64,000 nt of DNA from Chloroflexota bacterium (lineage in GTDB: Bacteria; Chloroflexota; Anaerolineae; Aggregatilineales; J027). The stretch covers positions 62,001-126,000 of the forward strand of contig JABFGB010000016.1 of assembly GCA_013112715.1 (NCBI GenBank), in the 5' to 3' direction. A model generated the notes under the pieces. The model saw only the letters and a program-made list of their open reading frames with translations, had not been told where the DNA came from and ran no database searches. Within the stretch, counting starts at the first letter, position 1; every line of letters begins with the position of its first letter. Of the stretch, positions 45,060 to 53,129 are shown one piece after another. The position numbers were made by a program, and so were the translations under genes.

Positions 45060-45917
45060 TTAACCTCGATCTAGGAATTGACGTACTTTCCGCAAATAAC
45101 GCTCATTTTCTTCGATATAGGTCATATGGCCGCTGTTTTCAAAAATCACCAACTGTGCGTTGGGAATCCCGGTAGCGATGGCTTCGGCGGCTGGAATGGA
45201 ACAGGCTCGATCATAACGCCCTGCCAATACCAAAACGGGCTGCGTGACATGACCCAATTGGTCTTCGACCTCAATCCCGCCATAGGCTTGTGTGGAAAAA
45301 TGGCGCAGGACATCGGGCGCATAGACCGCCCCCACCGTCCGCTGCCACATCTCCTGAATCAGGGGGCTAAAAGGGTCACGAAAATGATAGGGAAATTGGT
45401 CAGTCAGCAGCGACGCGACATCCTCTTGGGTTTGGGCGATTGTCTCGCGTTCCCATGAGGCCGCCACCTGTTCACGCAGTTCGAGTGGCTCAAAATTTTC
45501 GATATGAAACTGGACATGCGGGCCGAGATATTTGGAGGCGGAGGGCACACCCGATGAGACAATCGTTTGCGCTGCCGCACCCGGAAAATCTACCGCGTTT
45601 TGCAAGGCGACCATCGCCCCAAAAGAATGGCCTAACACCGCATATTCGTTTAGGCCCAACGCCTGTGCCAACGAGACCACATCTTGGGCCATCTGGGGGA
45701 TTGTCCACGTGCTGTCGGGGGTCATAGGAGACAACCCCTGACTGCGCTGATCTACCAAAATCAGGCGGTAGTGGTCGGTTAGTGCGTCAAGGTAATCCCC
45801 AAACATATGGTGATCGAGACCGGGGCCGCCATGTAACACAATCAATGGATACCCCTGCCCCCGTTCGACAATATAAAGCTGCGTATCGCCAATATCCACT
45901 AACCGACCGTCCGCCAT
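45060..45917 (-). CDS. Alpha/beta hydrolase, proline iminopeptidase-like
   Basis: A 285-residue alpha/beta hydrolase. The oxyanion segment is VLHGGPGLDHHMFG, the nucleophile elbow is VLGHSFGAM (Ser about 101), the acid is likely the Asp in LAGRYDRACS, and the catalytic His is in NSGHMTYIEE. The HGGPG start resembles proline iminopeptidases and related tripeptide or ester hydrolases. No signal peptide is seen. It lies 12 bp after the LysE-type gene, so amino acid or peptide metabolism may connect them. Confidence 0.88.
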   Translation of the reverse strand: MADGRLVDIGDTQLYIVERGQGYPLIVLHGGPGLDHHMFGDYLDALTDHYRLILVDQRSQGLSPMTPDSTWTIPQMAQDVVSLAQALGLNEYAVLGHSFGAMVALQNAVDFPGAAAQTIVSSGVPSASKYLGPHVQFHIENFEPLELREQVAASWERETIAQTQEDVASLLTDQFPYHFRDPFSPLIQEMWQRTVGAVYAPDVLRHFSTQAYGGIEVEDQLGHVTQPVLVLAGRYDRACSIPAAEAIATGIPNAQLVIFENSGHMTYIEENERYLRKVRQFLDRG

Positions 45918-45929
45918 AATGATTGCTCC

Positions 45930-46547
45930 TTAATTGATGATTCGCCACAATTGCAAGAGGCCAAACGCGGCAATGATAACACCGGAGGCGCGATTGACCC
46001 ACAGCAGCCAGTTGGGGTTAAATTTGGCCCGTAATGCTCCTACCCCACCGCTCAAAATAAACCACCAACTAGCCGACCCCAAAAACACCCCAATGACCAA
46101 AATCAGCGCCGCGCCAAATTCAGGATGATCTTCCGCCAACCCTACCCCAGCGAAAATCCCTGCAAACGAGAGGATGGTCATGGGGTTGGTGAGGGTATAG
46201 AGCAGAGTCGAACCGTAGGCCGTCCACAAATTACGCGATTCAATCTTGGCCTCTTCCGTCGCTGGCCGGGAACGAATCGTCTTGACACCGAGGTAGAGCA
46301 GAAAGCTACCCCCGACGAGTTGAATGAGGTCAATGCGGTCAATCAGCAAATTGGCGATAAATGTCACCCCGAAGGCCGCCATACAGCCATACAACATATC
46401 GGCGGTAGCCGCCCCCAACCCCGAAATTAAACCCGCTACCCGTCCATCCATCAAAGTGCGCCGAATGCACAGCACTCCAATCGGGCCGACGGGTGCGGCG
46501 ATTGAAAACCCAATGAGCATCCCCTTTAACAGGAGTCCAATATCCAT
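45930..46547 (-). CDS. LysE/RhtB-family amino acid exporter
   Basis: A 205-residue membrane protein with six predicted helices. It begins MDIGLLLKGMLIGFSIAAPVGPIGVLC; the PVGP motif with the following RRTLMDGRVAGLISGLGAA is the LysE-family signature, and LTNPMTILSFAGIFAGVGL is the second half-repeat. The ATG at 46547 has AGAGG 6 nt upstream; an extension to 46571 is possible but lacks a site. Such proteins export amino acids. It heads the three-gene operon. Confidence 0.9.
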   Translation of the reverse strand: MDIGLLLKGMLIGFSIAAPVGPIGVLCIRRTLMDGRVAGLISGLGAATADMLYGCMAAFGVTFIANLLIDRIDLIQLVGGSFLLYLGVKTIRSRPATEEAKIESRNLWTAYGSTLLYTLTNPMTILSFAGIFAGVGLAEDHPEFGAALILVIGVFLGSASWWFILSGGVGALRAKFNPNWLLWVNRASGVIIAAFGLLQLWRIIN

Positions 46548-46881
46548 GATAGGCCTCTTCCAGTTATGCAAAAATTCAAATGTGAATGAACCAGTTTTTG
46601 AAACTGATTACGCGGTACGATGGGTTGTGTCAGAAGTGGGTGTTGTCGGATGAGCGTGGCTCACCATGCGACGTGAAGTTATTTCCGGCTGGACCAGCCG
46701 GATTGGTTTTGGCTATTCTGGATGAAGAGGCGGTTATCCAGAAACATGCTTGCCCAATACCAATCAAAAAGAGTAGGTGATTACAAAAAGCCAGTATAGG
46801 GGTTTTCGGGGGGATAAGTCAAGCAGACTATTCGTGCATACCGTATAATAAATTAAAGAAGGGTTTTATGGAGAACAGCAT
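46548..46881. other. Intergenic region with hairpin and -10 box
   Basis: No convincing gene lies here; a 64-codon reading frame at 46586-46780 has no ribosome-binding site or recognisable features. A perfect hairpin CCGGCTG-GAC-CAGCCGG is at 46685-46701, without a real T-run. A TATAAT at 46844-46849, 33 bp before the next start codon, is the likely -10 box for the two-gene module downstream. GGAGAA precedes that start. Confidence 0.5.
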
Positions 46882-47142
46882 ATGGACTGGCAAACCATTC
46901 GAGCAGAATATCCAAATTGTTGGGTCGTCATTGAGGCGCTAGACGCTTATACATCCGGGACACAGCGTATTGTTGAAAATCTTGAGGTCATCGGGGTGTT
47001 CGGCAGTGATTTTGTACCAGCATGGGAACACTACAAATCAATTACAGATGGGGTACGCGAATTTTATGTTGTGCATACCGCCCGACCAGAGCTGAATATT
47101 GGTATTATGGACAGTTTCCACCGTATCCCCAGTGAAAAATGA
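46882..47142 (+). CDS. Small hypothetical protein paired with an aspartyl protease-like gene
   Basis: An 86-residue soluble protein with no known function. It has the look of a recurring family: W near the start, YPNCWVVIEALDAY, VIGVFGSDFVPAWEHYK, then FYVVHTARPELNIG. Its stop overlaps the start of the next gene by 4 bp (ATGA), so the two are translationally coupled. The ATG has GGAGAA 6 nt upstream. Confidence 0.65.
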   Translation: MDWQTIRAEYPNCWVVIEALDAYTSGTQRIVENLEVIGVFGSDFVPAWEHYKSITDGVREFYVVHTARPELNIGIMDSFHRIPSEK

Positions 47143-47525
47143 CCCAATTATCTATCGTTTCTGGACTACCTTTTGTTACCGCGATTTTACGTGCCAATGG
47201 CAATGAAATTTCCCTTCCCAATGTATTGATAGATACAGGTTCCGCCGCTAGTGTTTTCAGAACCGACGACTTGCTAAAAATCGGTGTTCAACCTGCTCTC
47301 GAAGCATCCATTCGGTTTGTATCGGGCATTGGGGGGCGAGAAGCGGTAATCGAGGGCATGGTAGATGCTTTATCTATTGATGATCTAACTGCATCGCCCT
47401 TCACGATTCAAATGGGACGATTAGAGTATGGTTTTGCTATTGATGGGATTATCGGTCTCGATTTTCTGCTTCAGGTAGGAGCAATCATAGATTTAGAGAA
47501 TTTGGAAATAAGGAAAGGCTCATAA
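47139..47525 (+). CDS. Retropepsin-like aspartyl protease-fold protein
   Basis: A 128-residue single-domain protein with the aspartyl protease active-site sequence VLIDTGSAASVF (Asp about residue 31), a flap-like FVSGIGGREAV and a C-terminal IDGIIGLDFLLQVGAIIDLE, which mirrors the hydrophobic-hydrophobic-Gly motif. One active-site Asp per chain implies a dimer, as in retroviral proteases. It has no TM helix. It forms a two-gene module with the upstream small protein; the role is unknown. Confidence 0.8.
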   Translation: MTQLSIVSGLPFVTAILRANGNEISLPNVLIDTGSAASVFRTDDLLKIGVQPALEASIRFVSGIGGREAVIEGMVDALSIDDLTASPFTIQMGRLEYGFAIDGIIGLDFLLQVGAIIDLENLEIRKGS

Positions 47526-47544
47526 TCTAAGGCGTTTATGAGCC
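47517..47544. terminator. Hairpin between convergent genes
   Basis: GGCTCATAA (47517-47525) pairs perfectly with TTATGAGCC (47536-47544) over a 10-nt loop. The 5' arm includes the stop codon of the aspartyl protease gene. It lies between convergent transcripts, and on the minus strand is followed by TTT only, so it is a weak bidirectional terminator candidate. Confidence 0.4.
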
Positions 47545-47552
47545 TCATCAAA

Positions 47553-49028
47553 CTAATCGCTTTCGGACACAGGTGTCACGATTCGATATTGCAGCGGAAT
47601 TTGGGCATCCAACAGCCAAGTTAGAACTACCGCCTGTTGAGAGGTCACGGCTAAGACCATAGCCTGCATAGTGCTGTCGTCTGGTGCCGTCATTGTATTT
47701 AGGTCGATGATTTTTGCATCAGCAATAACCTCCTGAACGCTCAACCGAGAAGTCCCAGTAACATCATTGGGCACAACAATACCTTCTGGCAAATCGGGAG
47801 CAGGGGTTATTTGATATACGCTTATTTCATCGGCATCTATGTAGAAAAAACTCGCCGTTATACTGACCATATCGCCAACCTGAAACCCATAGAAGAAGTG
47901 GTCATCGGGTATAGGTACTGCGATGGCAACCCGTCCGGCCTCTATTTCCCTTGCGGTCTCATCCTCTGGCTCTTGGGCAAAAAACTCGGTCAAAATAGGA
48001 GAATAGGGGCGCAAATCGGTTAGGATGGTTTGCCCTACGATGGTCTCAATATTGTCATACATATCAGCAGTTGCAATATCGCTAGACCAATACACGACGG
48101 TCAATATTTCCTCCGTAATCACTGTCCCCCGCTGAATGGCTTGGGTAGTCATTACAACGGGTCGAGTAGTCAAAGTCACCGCCGAGGGATCAGAAACAAA
48201 CCTCAAACCCTCTTGCGAAACGTGTGAAGTCAACAGTATTGTCCCACTAGGTATATCTTCAGTTGCTTGTAATCCGGGTCGAAATATGCTTGTCTCTAGG
48301 GAGTCACGTAGAGGGGATTCATAAAATAAATTTTCGGGCGCCTCGTCGGGGTGAACAAACTGGACGGTCAGCATGTGGGAGGTGATAGGCGTGCCAAATG
48401 TAATGGCAACATTCGTTACCAAGACGGGCTGGGTCTCCTCCGTACTTGGCGGGATAGCTACTATGCTTCGGGTTATGGGTCTATTTTCAGCCGCAACTTC
48501 CAAAAGCACGGCTCCTATCAAGGGTTCGATATCATAAAAAACATCCTCCGGCATCAAGTCTGCTTGTCGATATTGCATTTCAAGCAAAGAGACCTTCAAC
48601 TGCGTATACTTCTCTAACCTGAAAGTAGCAACGACCACCGGAACCCTGCCTATAACATTTGGGGTTGGGGTTGCCGCAGAGCTAGGAGTCAACTGCTGCA
48701 AGGCTGAATAGTGAATTTCATGAGATGGCCCCGGCAAACCACCTACAAAAGCGATCAACGCCCCCACAAAAAACACCATCATCAGTGTCGCTGCCAACGA
48801 AATAGACCATCGGCGTTGACGACTATTTTTCACGCCCAACTTGGGTACAAAATTCGCATACATGACCAAATGACCGTTCGCTTTCACCTTATCTCCCTCC
48901 TTTTTTTGTAGATACGCCGCCAACACCTGTCGCTCCAATTTTTCCTGAAAATGGACATCCGCTTGGGGCGTTATCGCCGTGAGTAATTTTTCGATGTCGT
49001 GGCCTGATTCCGGTTGATGTTTATTCAT
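47553..49028 (-). CDS. Single-pass membrane protein with SAF-like repeats, partner of the ECF sigma factor
   Basis: A 491-residue protein. A cytoplasmic N-terminal part of about 73 residues (DIEKLLTAITPQADVHFQEKLERQVLAAYL) precedes one TM helix (about 74-98). The outside part has at least three SAF/CpaB-like units, for example TTQAIQRGTVITEEILTVVYW, then VGQTILTDLRPYSPILTEFF. Its ATG at 49028 overlaps the sigma gene by 8 bp, after AGAAGG. Position and topology suggest an anti-sigma factor whose sensor is built of SAF domains; no HxxxCxxC zinc motif is present, so this is inference. Confidence 0.65.
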   Translation of the reverse strand: MNKHQPESGHDIEKLLTAITPQADVHFQEKLERQVLAAYLQKKEGDKVKANGHLVMYANFVPKLGVKNSRQRRWSISLAATLMMVFFVGALIAFVGGLPGPSHEIHYSALQQLTPSSAATPTPNVIGRVPVVVATFRLEKYTQLKVSLLEMQYRQADLMPEDVFYDIEPLIGAVLLEVAAENRPITRSIVAIPPSTEETQPVLVTNVAITFGTPITSHMLTVQFVHPDEAPENLFYESPLRDSLETSIFRPGLQATEDIPSGTILLTSHVSQEGLRFVSDPSAVTLTTRPVVMTTQAIQRGTVITEEILTVVYWSSDIATADMYDNIETIVGQTILTDLRPYSPILTEFFAQEPEDETAREIEAGRVAIAVPIPDDHFFYGFQVGDMVSITASFFYIDADEISVYQITPAPDLPEGIVVPNDVTGTSRLSVQEVIADAKIIDLNTMTAPDDSTMQAMVLAVTSQQAVVLTWLLDAQIPLQYRIVTPVSESD

Positions 49029-49587
49029 GGTTGGCCTTCTCTTCCTCAAATTTCCGCTGCAAATCTTCCAACCCCCGACTTAAATGCGAGGCGATGGTAC
49101 GCTCATCCAAGCCCAACAATTCAGCGATTTCTTGATTGCGCAGGCCGCCAAAAAATTTCAGCGTAATCACCTCTTGGCGGCGCGGGGCAAGGGTCGTAAT
49201 CAAATGGTGCAATCGGGCAAAAAGCTCTTTCTGAATGAGGGCACTATCCGGTGCAAGGGCATTCGATTGAATATCAGGCAAGTCCTCTAACAATATGGGT
49301 GATTGCGTTTCATGGATGCGATGAAAATTGGCGACTTGGGTATGGGCGATTTTGAACATCCACGCCGCAAATGACCCCTCACCCCGATATTCAAAGGTGT
49401 CTAGATGTTCAATCACCCGCAGAAAAATTTCCGATACCACATCCTCAGCATCCTGTTTTCGCCCGACACGATAGGCGACATAGGCAAACACACGTGGGAA
49501 ATACTGCCGATACAAGGCCTGTATCGCTGCTGGGTCGGTATTCCGTTGCGCCTGCTCAATTAAATGCCGTTCGTGTTCTGCATCCAC
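49021..49587 (-). CDS. ECF-type RNA polymerase sigma factor
   Basis: A 188-residue sigma-70 factor with regions 2 and 4 only. Region 2 covers YRQYFPRVFAYVAYRVG to AWMFKIAHTQVANFHR, including AEDVVSEIFLRVI. Region 4 has LAPRRQEVITLKFFGGLRNQEIAELLGLDERTIASHLSRGL with a clear helix-turn-helix. The overlapping downstream membrane gene is the probable regulator. No target promoter can be named from this window. Confidence 0.93.
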   Translation of the reverse strand: MDAEHERHLIEQAQRNTDPAAIQALYRQYFPRVFAYVAYRVGRKQDAEDVVSEIFLRVIEHLDTFEYRGEGSFAAWMFKIAHTQVANFHRIHETQSPILLEDLPDIQSNALAPDSALIQKELFARLHHLITTLAPRRQEVITLKFFGGLRNQEIAELLGLDERTIASHLSRGLEDLQRKFEEEKANHE

Positions 49588-49640
49588 CTAGAAGTTGCCC
49601 CGCAAGGTTGACTGTTCTATCTCTTAAAACGGGCCGGACT

Positions 49641-49658
49641 CCAAAATACTGCATCGTA
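49641..49658 (+). repeat. Short repeat flanking the LOG gene, copy 1
   Basis: CCAAAATACTGCATCGTA here and CCAAAACATTACTGCATCGTA at 50368-50388 share CCAAAA and a 12-bp TACTGCATCGTA. The pair brackets the LOG-family gene (49746-50339), with one copy upstream of it and one upstream of the methyltransferase gene. They may be regulator sites or traces of an insertion. Confidence 0.5.
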
Positions 49659-49703
49659 AGCAAAAAGTCGGTTAAATCACCCACTGCGATTATCGAACAG
49701 GTG

Positions 49704-49709
49704 TATAAT
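49704..49709 (+). promoter_or_regulatory. Candidate -10 box of the LOG gene
   Basis: A perfect TATAAT stands 37 bp upstream of the LOG start codon. No good -35 hexamer is visible at 16-18 bp. Confidence 0.4.
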
Positions 49710-49745
49710 GTACCTCTATTCATCTCGCCATTGGGAGGCATCGGC

Positions 49746-50339
49746 ATGGCTTATCCGGTCAAAAATATCTGCGTGTATTGTGGCTCAAATGTGGGGACAA
49801 ATCCGGCCTACGCCGAAAATGCGGTGGCGCTTGGTCAATTGATGGCATCACAGGGGATTGGGTTGGTGTATGGCGGGGGCATGATTGGCTTAATGGGGGT
49901 GATCGCTAATGCCGTTTTGGAAAATGGCGGACAGGTCGTCGGAATTATTCCCCACGCGCTGAACACCGTCGAGCGCCGCCACACCGGATTAACCGAATCT
50001 ATTGTGGTGGATTCCATGCACGAGCGCAAAGCGTTAATGGCGGATCGGGCTGATGCGTTTGTCGCGCTGCCGGGGGGCTATGGCACATTCGATGAATTTT
50101 TTGAGATTGTCACATGGTCACAGTTGGGGATTCATCCCAAGCCCATCGTGTTGTTCAATATGGCAGGCTATTATGACGCCCTCATCGGGTTTGTTGACAA
50201 GTGTGTCACTGAGGGCTTTATACGCGCCAATAACCGCAATCTTTTTAAAGTCGGCACGACCCCCGAAGAAGTGCTGGATTTAATCTTGAATTTCCAGCCC
50301 GTCCAGTCTATTTTGCCCGTCGGGGAGGCCAAGCCGTAG
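49746..50339 (+). CDS. LOG family protein (cytokinin riboside phosphoribohydrolase-type)
   Basis: A 197-residue Rossmann-like LOG protein. It begins KNICVYCGSNVGTNP, has LVYGGGMIGLMGVIAN, and the active-site pair SMHERKALM and PGGYGTFDEFFE, matching the family's R and PGGxGTxxE motifs. LOG enzymes split nucleotide 5'-monophosphates into base and ribose 5-phosphate. The ATG at 49746 follows GGGAGG; longer starts would run antisense through the sigma gene. Often misnamed lysine decarboxylase. Confidence 0.93.
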   Translation: MAYPVKNICVYCGSNVGTNPAYAENAVALGQLMASQGIGLVYGGGMIGLMGVIANAVLENGGQVVGIIPHALNTVERRHTGLTESIVVDSMHERKALMADRADAFVALPGGYGTFDEFFEIVTWSQLGIHPKPIVLFNMAGYYDALIGFVDKCVTEGFIRANNRNLFKVGTTPEEVLDLILNFQPVQSILPVGEAKP

Positions 50340-50367
50340 AATAGATTCGTCTATACCGAGGCTCAAT

Positions 50368-50388
50368 CCAAAACATTACTGCATCGTA
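50368..50388 (+). repeat. Short repeat flanking the LOG gene, copy 2
   Basis: The second copy of the repeat described at 49641-49658, sharing CCAAAA and TACTGCATCGTA, 22 bp upstream of the methyltransferase gene. It has a 3-base insertion (CAT) relative to copy 1. Confidence 0.5.
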
Positions 50389-50409
50389 GTCTAACAAAGG
50401 GAATACAAA

Positions 50410-51444
50410 ATGATTCAAGAACACCCGGTCCTTAAGGTATTGCAGAATTACTTTGAGGCAAGCGCCGTACTTACACCGTTACTCGCTGGATTTCAGTTTC
50501 TTGGATTGCTTAGAGGGGCTGTTGATTCTGGGTTGTTAACCGCAGCCCGTACCCCTTCCACCACTCAACAGTTTGCAGCCAACATGAATACAGATATAGA
50601 GAGGGTGGGTGATTATTGCCACGCTCTCGATGCACATGGGGTATTTGTTAAGGAAAACGATACCTATCGTCTTGCAGATATGTGGGCTACATTAGCCGCA
50701 CCCGAGGCTGTGTTTTCTTTTGAAGTGATTCTAGACCATGCTCAAGTCTTGTCAAACCTGATTGCGGCATCCCTCAAAAATACTGAAACATATTGGACAT
50801 TAACTTCTGCGGAGCGACTTACACTCGCAAAAGGCGTAACCACAAATCCATTTTCGCCGCATAGCCCCATCGTTTTGGATCTATTCTTTCAGAGCATACC
50901 CGGCATATACGAACGCCTAGCCCAAGGAGCGCAATTTTTAGACATAGGCTGTGGGGTTGGCAGCGGCCTTTTGGGTACACTTGTTGCTTTTCCCGATTCA
51001 ACAGCAGTAGCTATTGAGATTGCAGGTGATATTTTAGAGGAAACCCGGCGACGGGCAATCGCGCTCAACGTCCATGATCGAGTCGTTTTTTGGCAAGGAG
51101 ATGCACGCGAGTTTCCCGATCAGAGCAAATTTGATTTTGTACATTGGGCACATACTTTTTTCCCAGTCGAAAGTCGAGCAGGGACGCTCAAAATGGCTTT
51201 TGATGCGGTCAAGCCTAGAGGATACTTCATTGCCCCACTGGAAAATGAGCCGCTGGCTACGGATGAAGATTTACACACAGAGACTGGGCGTGCAAATAGC
51301 TTACAGCGCCTGATTTATGGAAGTTGGGGGATTCGTCCAGTAAGCCACCAAGATTTTCAACAAGAATTGGAAGTTGCAGGGTTCGACGAAATCCAAGTTT
51401 TGAATTCCATGCTGGGTAATTTCATTCTGGCTAGGCACCCTTGA
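50410..51444 (+). CDS. SAM-dependent methyltransferase with N-terminal winged-helix region
   Basis: A 344-residue class I methyltransferase. The N-terminal 130 residues look like the dimerisation/winged-helix part of small-molecule O-methyltransferases (GLLRGAVDSGLLTAA). The SAM site is FLDIGCGVGSGLLG (about 176-189), with VAIEIAGDILEE and WQGDAREFPDQSKFDFVHW after it. The substrate is unknown. The ATG has AGGGAA 6 nt upstream. Its stop codon region abuts the remnant of a minus-strand paralogue. Confidence 0.85.
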   Translation: MIQEHPVLKVLQNYFEASAVLTPLLAGFQFLGLLRGAVDSGLLTAARTPSTTQQFAANMNTDIERVGDYCHALDAHGVFVKENDTYRLADMWATLAAPEAVFSFEVILDHAQVLSNLIAASLKNTETYWTLTSAERLTLAKGVTTNPFSPHSPIVLDLFFQSIPGIYERLAQGAQFLDIGCGVGSGLLGTLVAFPDSTAVAIEIAGDILEETRRRAIALNVHDRVVFWQGDAREFPDQSKFDFVHWAHTFFPVESRAGTLKMAFDAVKPRGYFIAPLENEPLATDEDLHTETGRANSLQRLIYGSWGIRPVSHQDFQQELEVAGFDEIQVLNSMLGNFILARHP

Positions 51445-51454
51445 AAAACATTAG

Positions 51455-51529
51455 CCAATTTTCCAGCGAATCCGCAACTACTAGGCTATATTGAACAGTA
51501 GGGGTGAAAAATTCCCTTATCACCTTCGT
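51455..51529 (-). pseudogene. Dead fourth copy of the tandem two-helix family (N-terminal remnant)
   Basis: Read on the minus strand, codons for KVIREFFTPTVQYSLVV and ADSLENW match the N-terminus of the neighbour at 51575-52069 (RVIKRFFTPTIQYSLVV, AESPENC). The start codon position now reads ACG and the homology breaks off after about 25 codons near the methyltransferase end. DNA before the start (GCTGCCTTTCTG) is also conserved in both copies. It is a truncated duplicate. Confidence 0.85.
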
Positions 51530-51574
51530 AGCTTAATAGGAATGCTGCCTTTCTGAAACTCCAAACCGTAGGGT

Positions 51575-52069
51575 TTAGGATTCAAGAGACTGCTTGAGGG
51601 TATCTATTAGGGATGAGGTTGCTTTTTGTCTAGCCACATTAAAGTAAACAACCACTGGCACTATAATCAAGCCAATCAATAAGCCAATTAGACTGTCATC
51701 ACATAGTGCCGCAAACATAAAGAGACTGACCACAACAAGCATAAAAATTAGAAAACAAAAGGCCCATGACCGCACCTCCCCAAATACGAGCGTTCTTTGA
51801 GAATCAAGTGGCGAAAATCTGCCCGTAATTACCATTGACCCAATGATTCCGGGGTCAACCCTTCTAACAAGTACCTCAAATTGCGGGTCGCCATACTTGT
51901 CGGCGGCGATTTTGAAATACTGATTTTGTTCCAAGAAACGTTGCGAATAGGTTTCTTTGGATTTCAGCGGCAACCCACCTTGAATTTTACGCAGGCAATT
52001 TTCCGGCGACTCCGCAACCACTAGGCTATATTGAATAGTAGGGGTAAAAAATCGTTTTATCACCCGCAT
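51575..52069 (-). CDS. Two-helix membrane protein, tandem family copy A
   Basis: A 164-residue protein of an unrecognised family present three times in a row. The N-terminus RFFTPTIQYSLVVAESPENCLRKI is shared, followed by a beta-rich cytoplasmic stretch (FEVLVRRVDP, MVITGRFSPLDSQRTLVFGEVRSW), then two closely spaced TM helices (about 105-150) and a helical end LIDTLKQSLES. I chose ATG 52069, aligning with the start of the copies; a TTG at 52096 is in frame. The layout recalls a PH-like domain fused to a hairpin anchor, but this is a guess. Confidence 0.65.
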   Translation of the reverse strand: MRVIKRFFTPTIQYSLVVAESPENCLRKIQGGLPLKSKETYSQRFLEQNQYFKIAADKYGDPQFEVLVRRVDPGIIGSMVITGRFSPLDSQRTLVFGEVRSWAFCFLIFMLVVVSLFMFAALCDDSLIGLLIGLIIVPVVVYFNVARQKATSSLIDTLKQSLES

Positions 52070-52107
52070 AGATGATGCTGCCTTTCTGGGAGCCAAAAGA
52101 ATAGAGT

Positions 52108-52629
52108 TTAGGATTCAAGGGACTGCCTTAATGCGTCCAGCAATCCCTTATAGGCAGTCTTTCGGATGACGCTGATGAAGTAGAACACAAATAAGGTATA
52201 AGCCAATCCAAATAGCAATACTTCCAGATCGCCGATAAACAGGGAGCTAATTACCATCACAACGCCCAAAATTTTCATGAGCATTAGAAAGAATAGCCAA
52301 GGCGAACGCACTTTCCCCACAATCTCTGTTCTTTGGGTATCGAGGAGGTGAAATGTGCCAGAAATGACCGTTGAGGAGAATAGCAAAAGAAATAGACGGG
52401 ATTCAACCTTTATGAGAAGTCTAAACTGTGGATCACCCTGTTTGTCGGTGGCTATCTTGAAAAATTGATTTACCGTGAAAGACCATGACCTTTCAGGAGA
52501 TTTTACGGGCAACCCACTTTGAACTTTACGCAGGCAATTCTCCGGCGACTCGGCAACCACCAGACTGTAAGGGATGCTTGGCGCGAAAAAATGCCTAGCC
52601 CATTGCAGGGATTTACGGACATGGTACAT
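52108..52629 (-). CDS. Two-helix membrane protein, tandem family copy B
   Basis: A 173-residue paralogue. It shares SIPYSLVVAESPENCLRKVQSGLPVKS, a middle FRLLIKVESRLF and TVISGTFHLLDTQRTEIVGKVRSPW, two TM helices (about 112-152) and the end LLDALRQSLES. The gap to copy A is about 38 bp, and copy C lies 20 bp upstream, so all three are probably cotranscribed after the IMPase gene. Confidence 0.65.
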   Translation of the reverse strand: MYHVRKSLQWARHFFAPSIPYSLVVAESPENCLRKVQSGLPVKSPERSWSFTVNQFFKIATDKQGDPQFRLLIKVESRLFLLLFSSTVISGTFHLLDTQRTEIVGKVRSPWLFFLMLMKILGVVMVISSLFIGDLEVLLFGLAYTLFVFYFISVIRKTAYKGLLDALRQSLES

Positions 52630-52649
52630 CTTATCACTTTTTGAGAAAT

Positions 52650-53129
52650 CTAAGACTCCAAAACATATTGGAGCGTGTTGGTTAGCCAGAGATATGCGTG
52701 TTTACGATACATGAAATTGCCATAAATGCCAAAGGGGATACCGATTACCCCAGATACTATCGCTATTAAATCACCATTGGCGATTCCAACAGCCAATGTT
52801 ATCAAGCAAATAGCCACAAGCATAAACATGAAAAACCCCAAAAACCATGAACGTATATCCCCCGATACAATCGTTTTTTGAGTATCGAGGGCTTCTGCTT
52901 TGCCTGTAACAATCATGGATGGAAGTATCTCCGGGTCGGTTCTTGTAACCCGTATTCTAAAATGGGAATTGCCACGTTCATCAGCAGTAATTTCCTTAGA
53001 GAGAATAGGAAATTTACTTTGAATTTTCCGCAGGCAATTTTCCGGTGACTCGTTAACCACCAAACTATAGGGGATGCTTGGCGCGAAAAATGGCCTGACC
53101 CATTGCAAGTATTTACGGACGCGGTGCAT
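52650..53129 (-). CDS. Two-helix membrane protein, tandem family copy C
   Basis: A 159-residue paralogue, the first transcribed of the three. It starts MHRVRKYLQWVRPFFAPSIPYSLVVNESPENCL and lacks about 14 residues of the loop after the shared N-terminus compared with B. Two TM helices lie around 98-140 and the end is WLTNTLQYVLES. Its start overlaps the IMPase gene by 17 bp, so it is coupled to that transcript. Confidence 0.65.
   Translation of the reverse strand: MHRVRKYLQWVRPFFAPSIPYSLVVNESPENCLRKIQSKFPILSKEITADERGNSHFRIRVTRTDPEILPSMIVTGKAEALDTQKTIVSGDIRSWFLGFFMFMLVAICLITLAVGIANGDLIAIVSGVIGIPFGIYGNFMYRKHAYLWLTNTLQYVLES

Noticed and set aside
46586..46780. A 64-codon frame upstream of the two-gene module
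   Set aside because: No ribosome-binding site, no recognisable motif, and it contains the GC-rich perfect hairpin; treated as intergenic.
49371..49745. Upstream extension of the LOG gene
   Set aside because: It would run antisense through the sigma factor and lacks homology; the ATG at 49746 has GGGAGG and begins the canonical LOG start.
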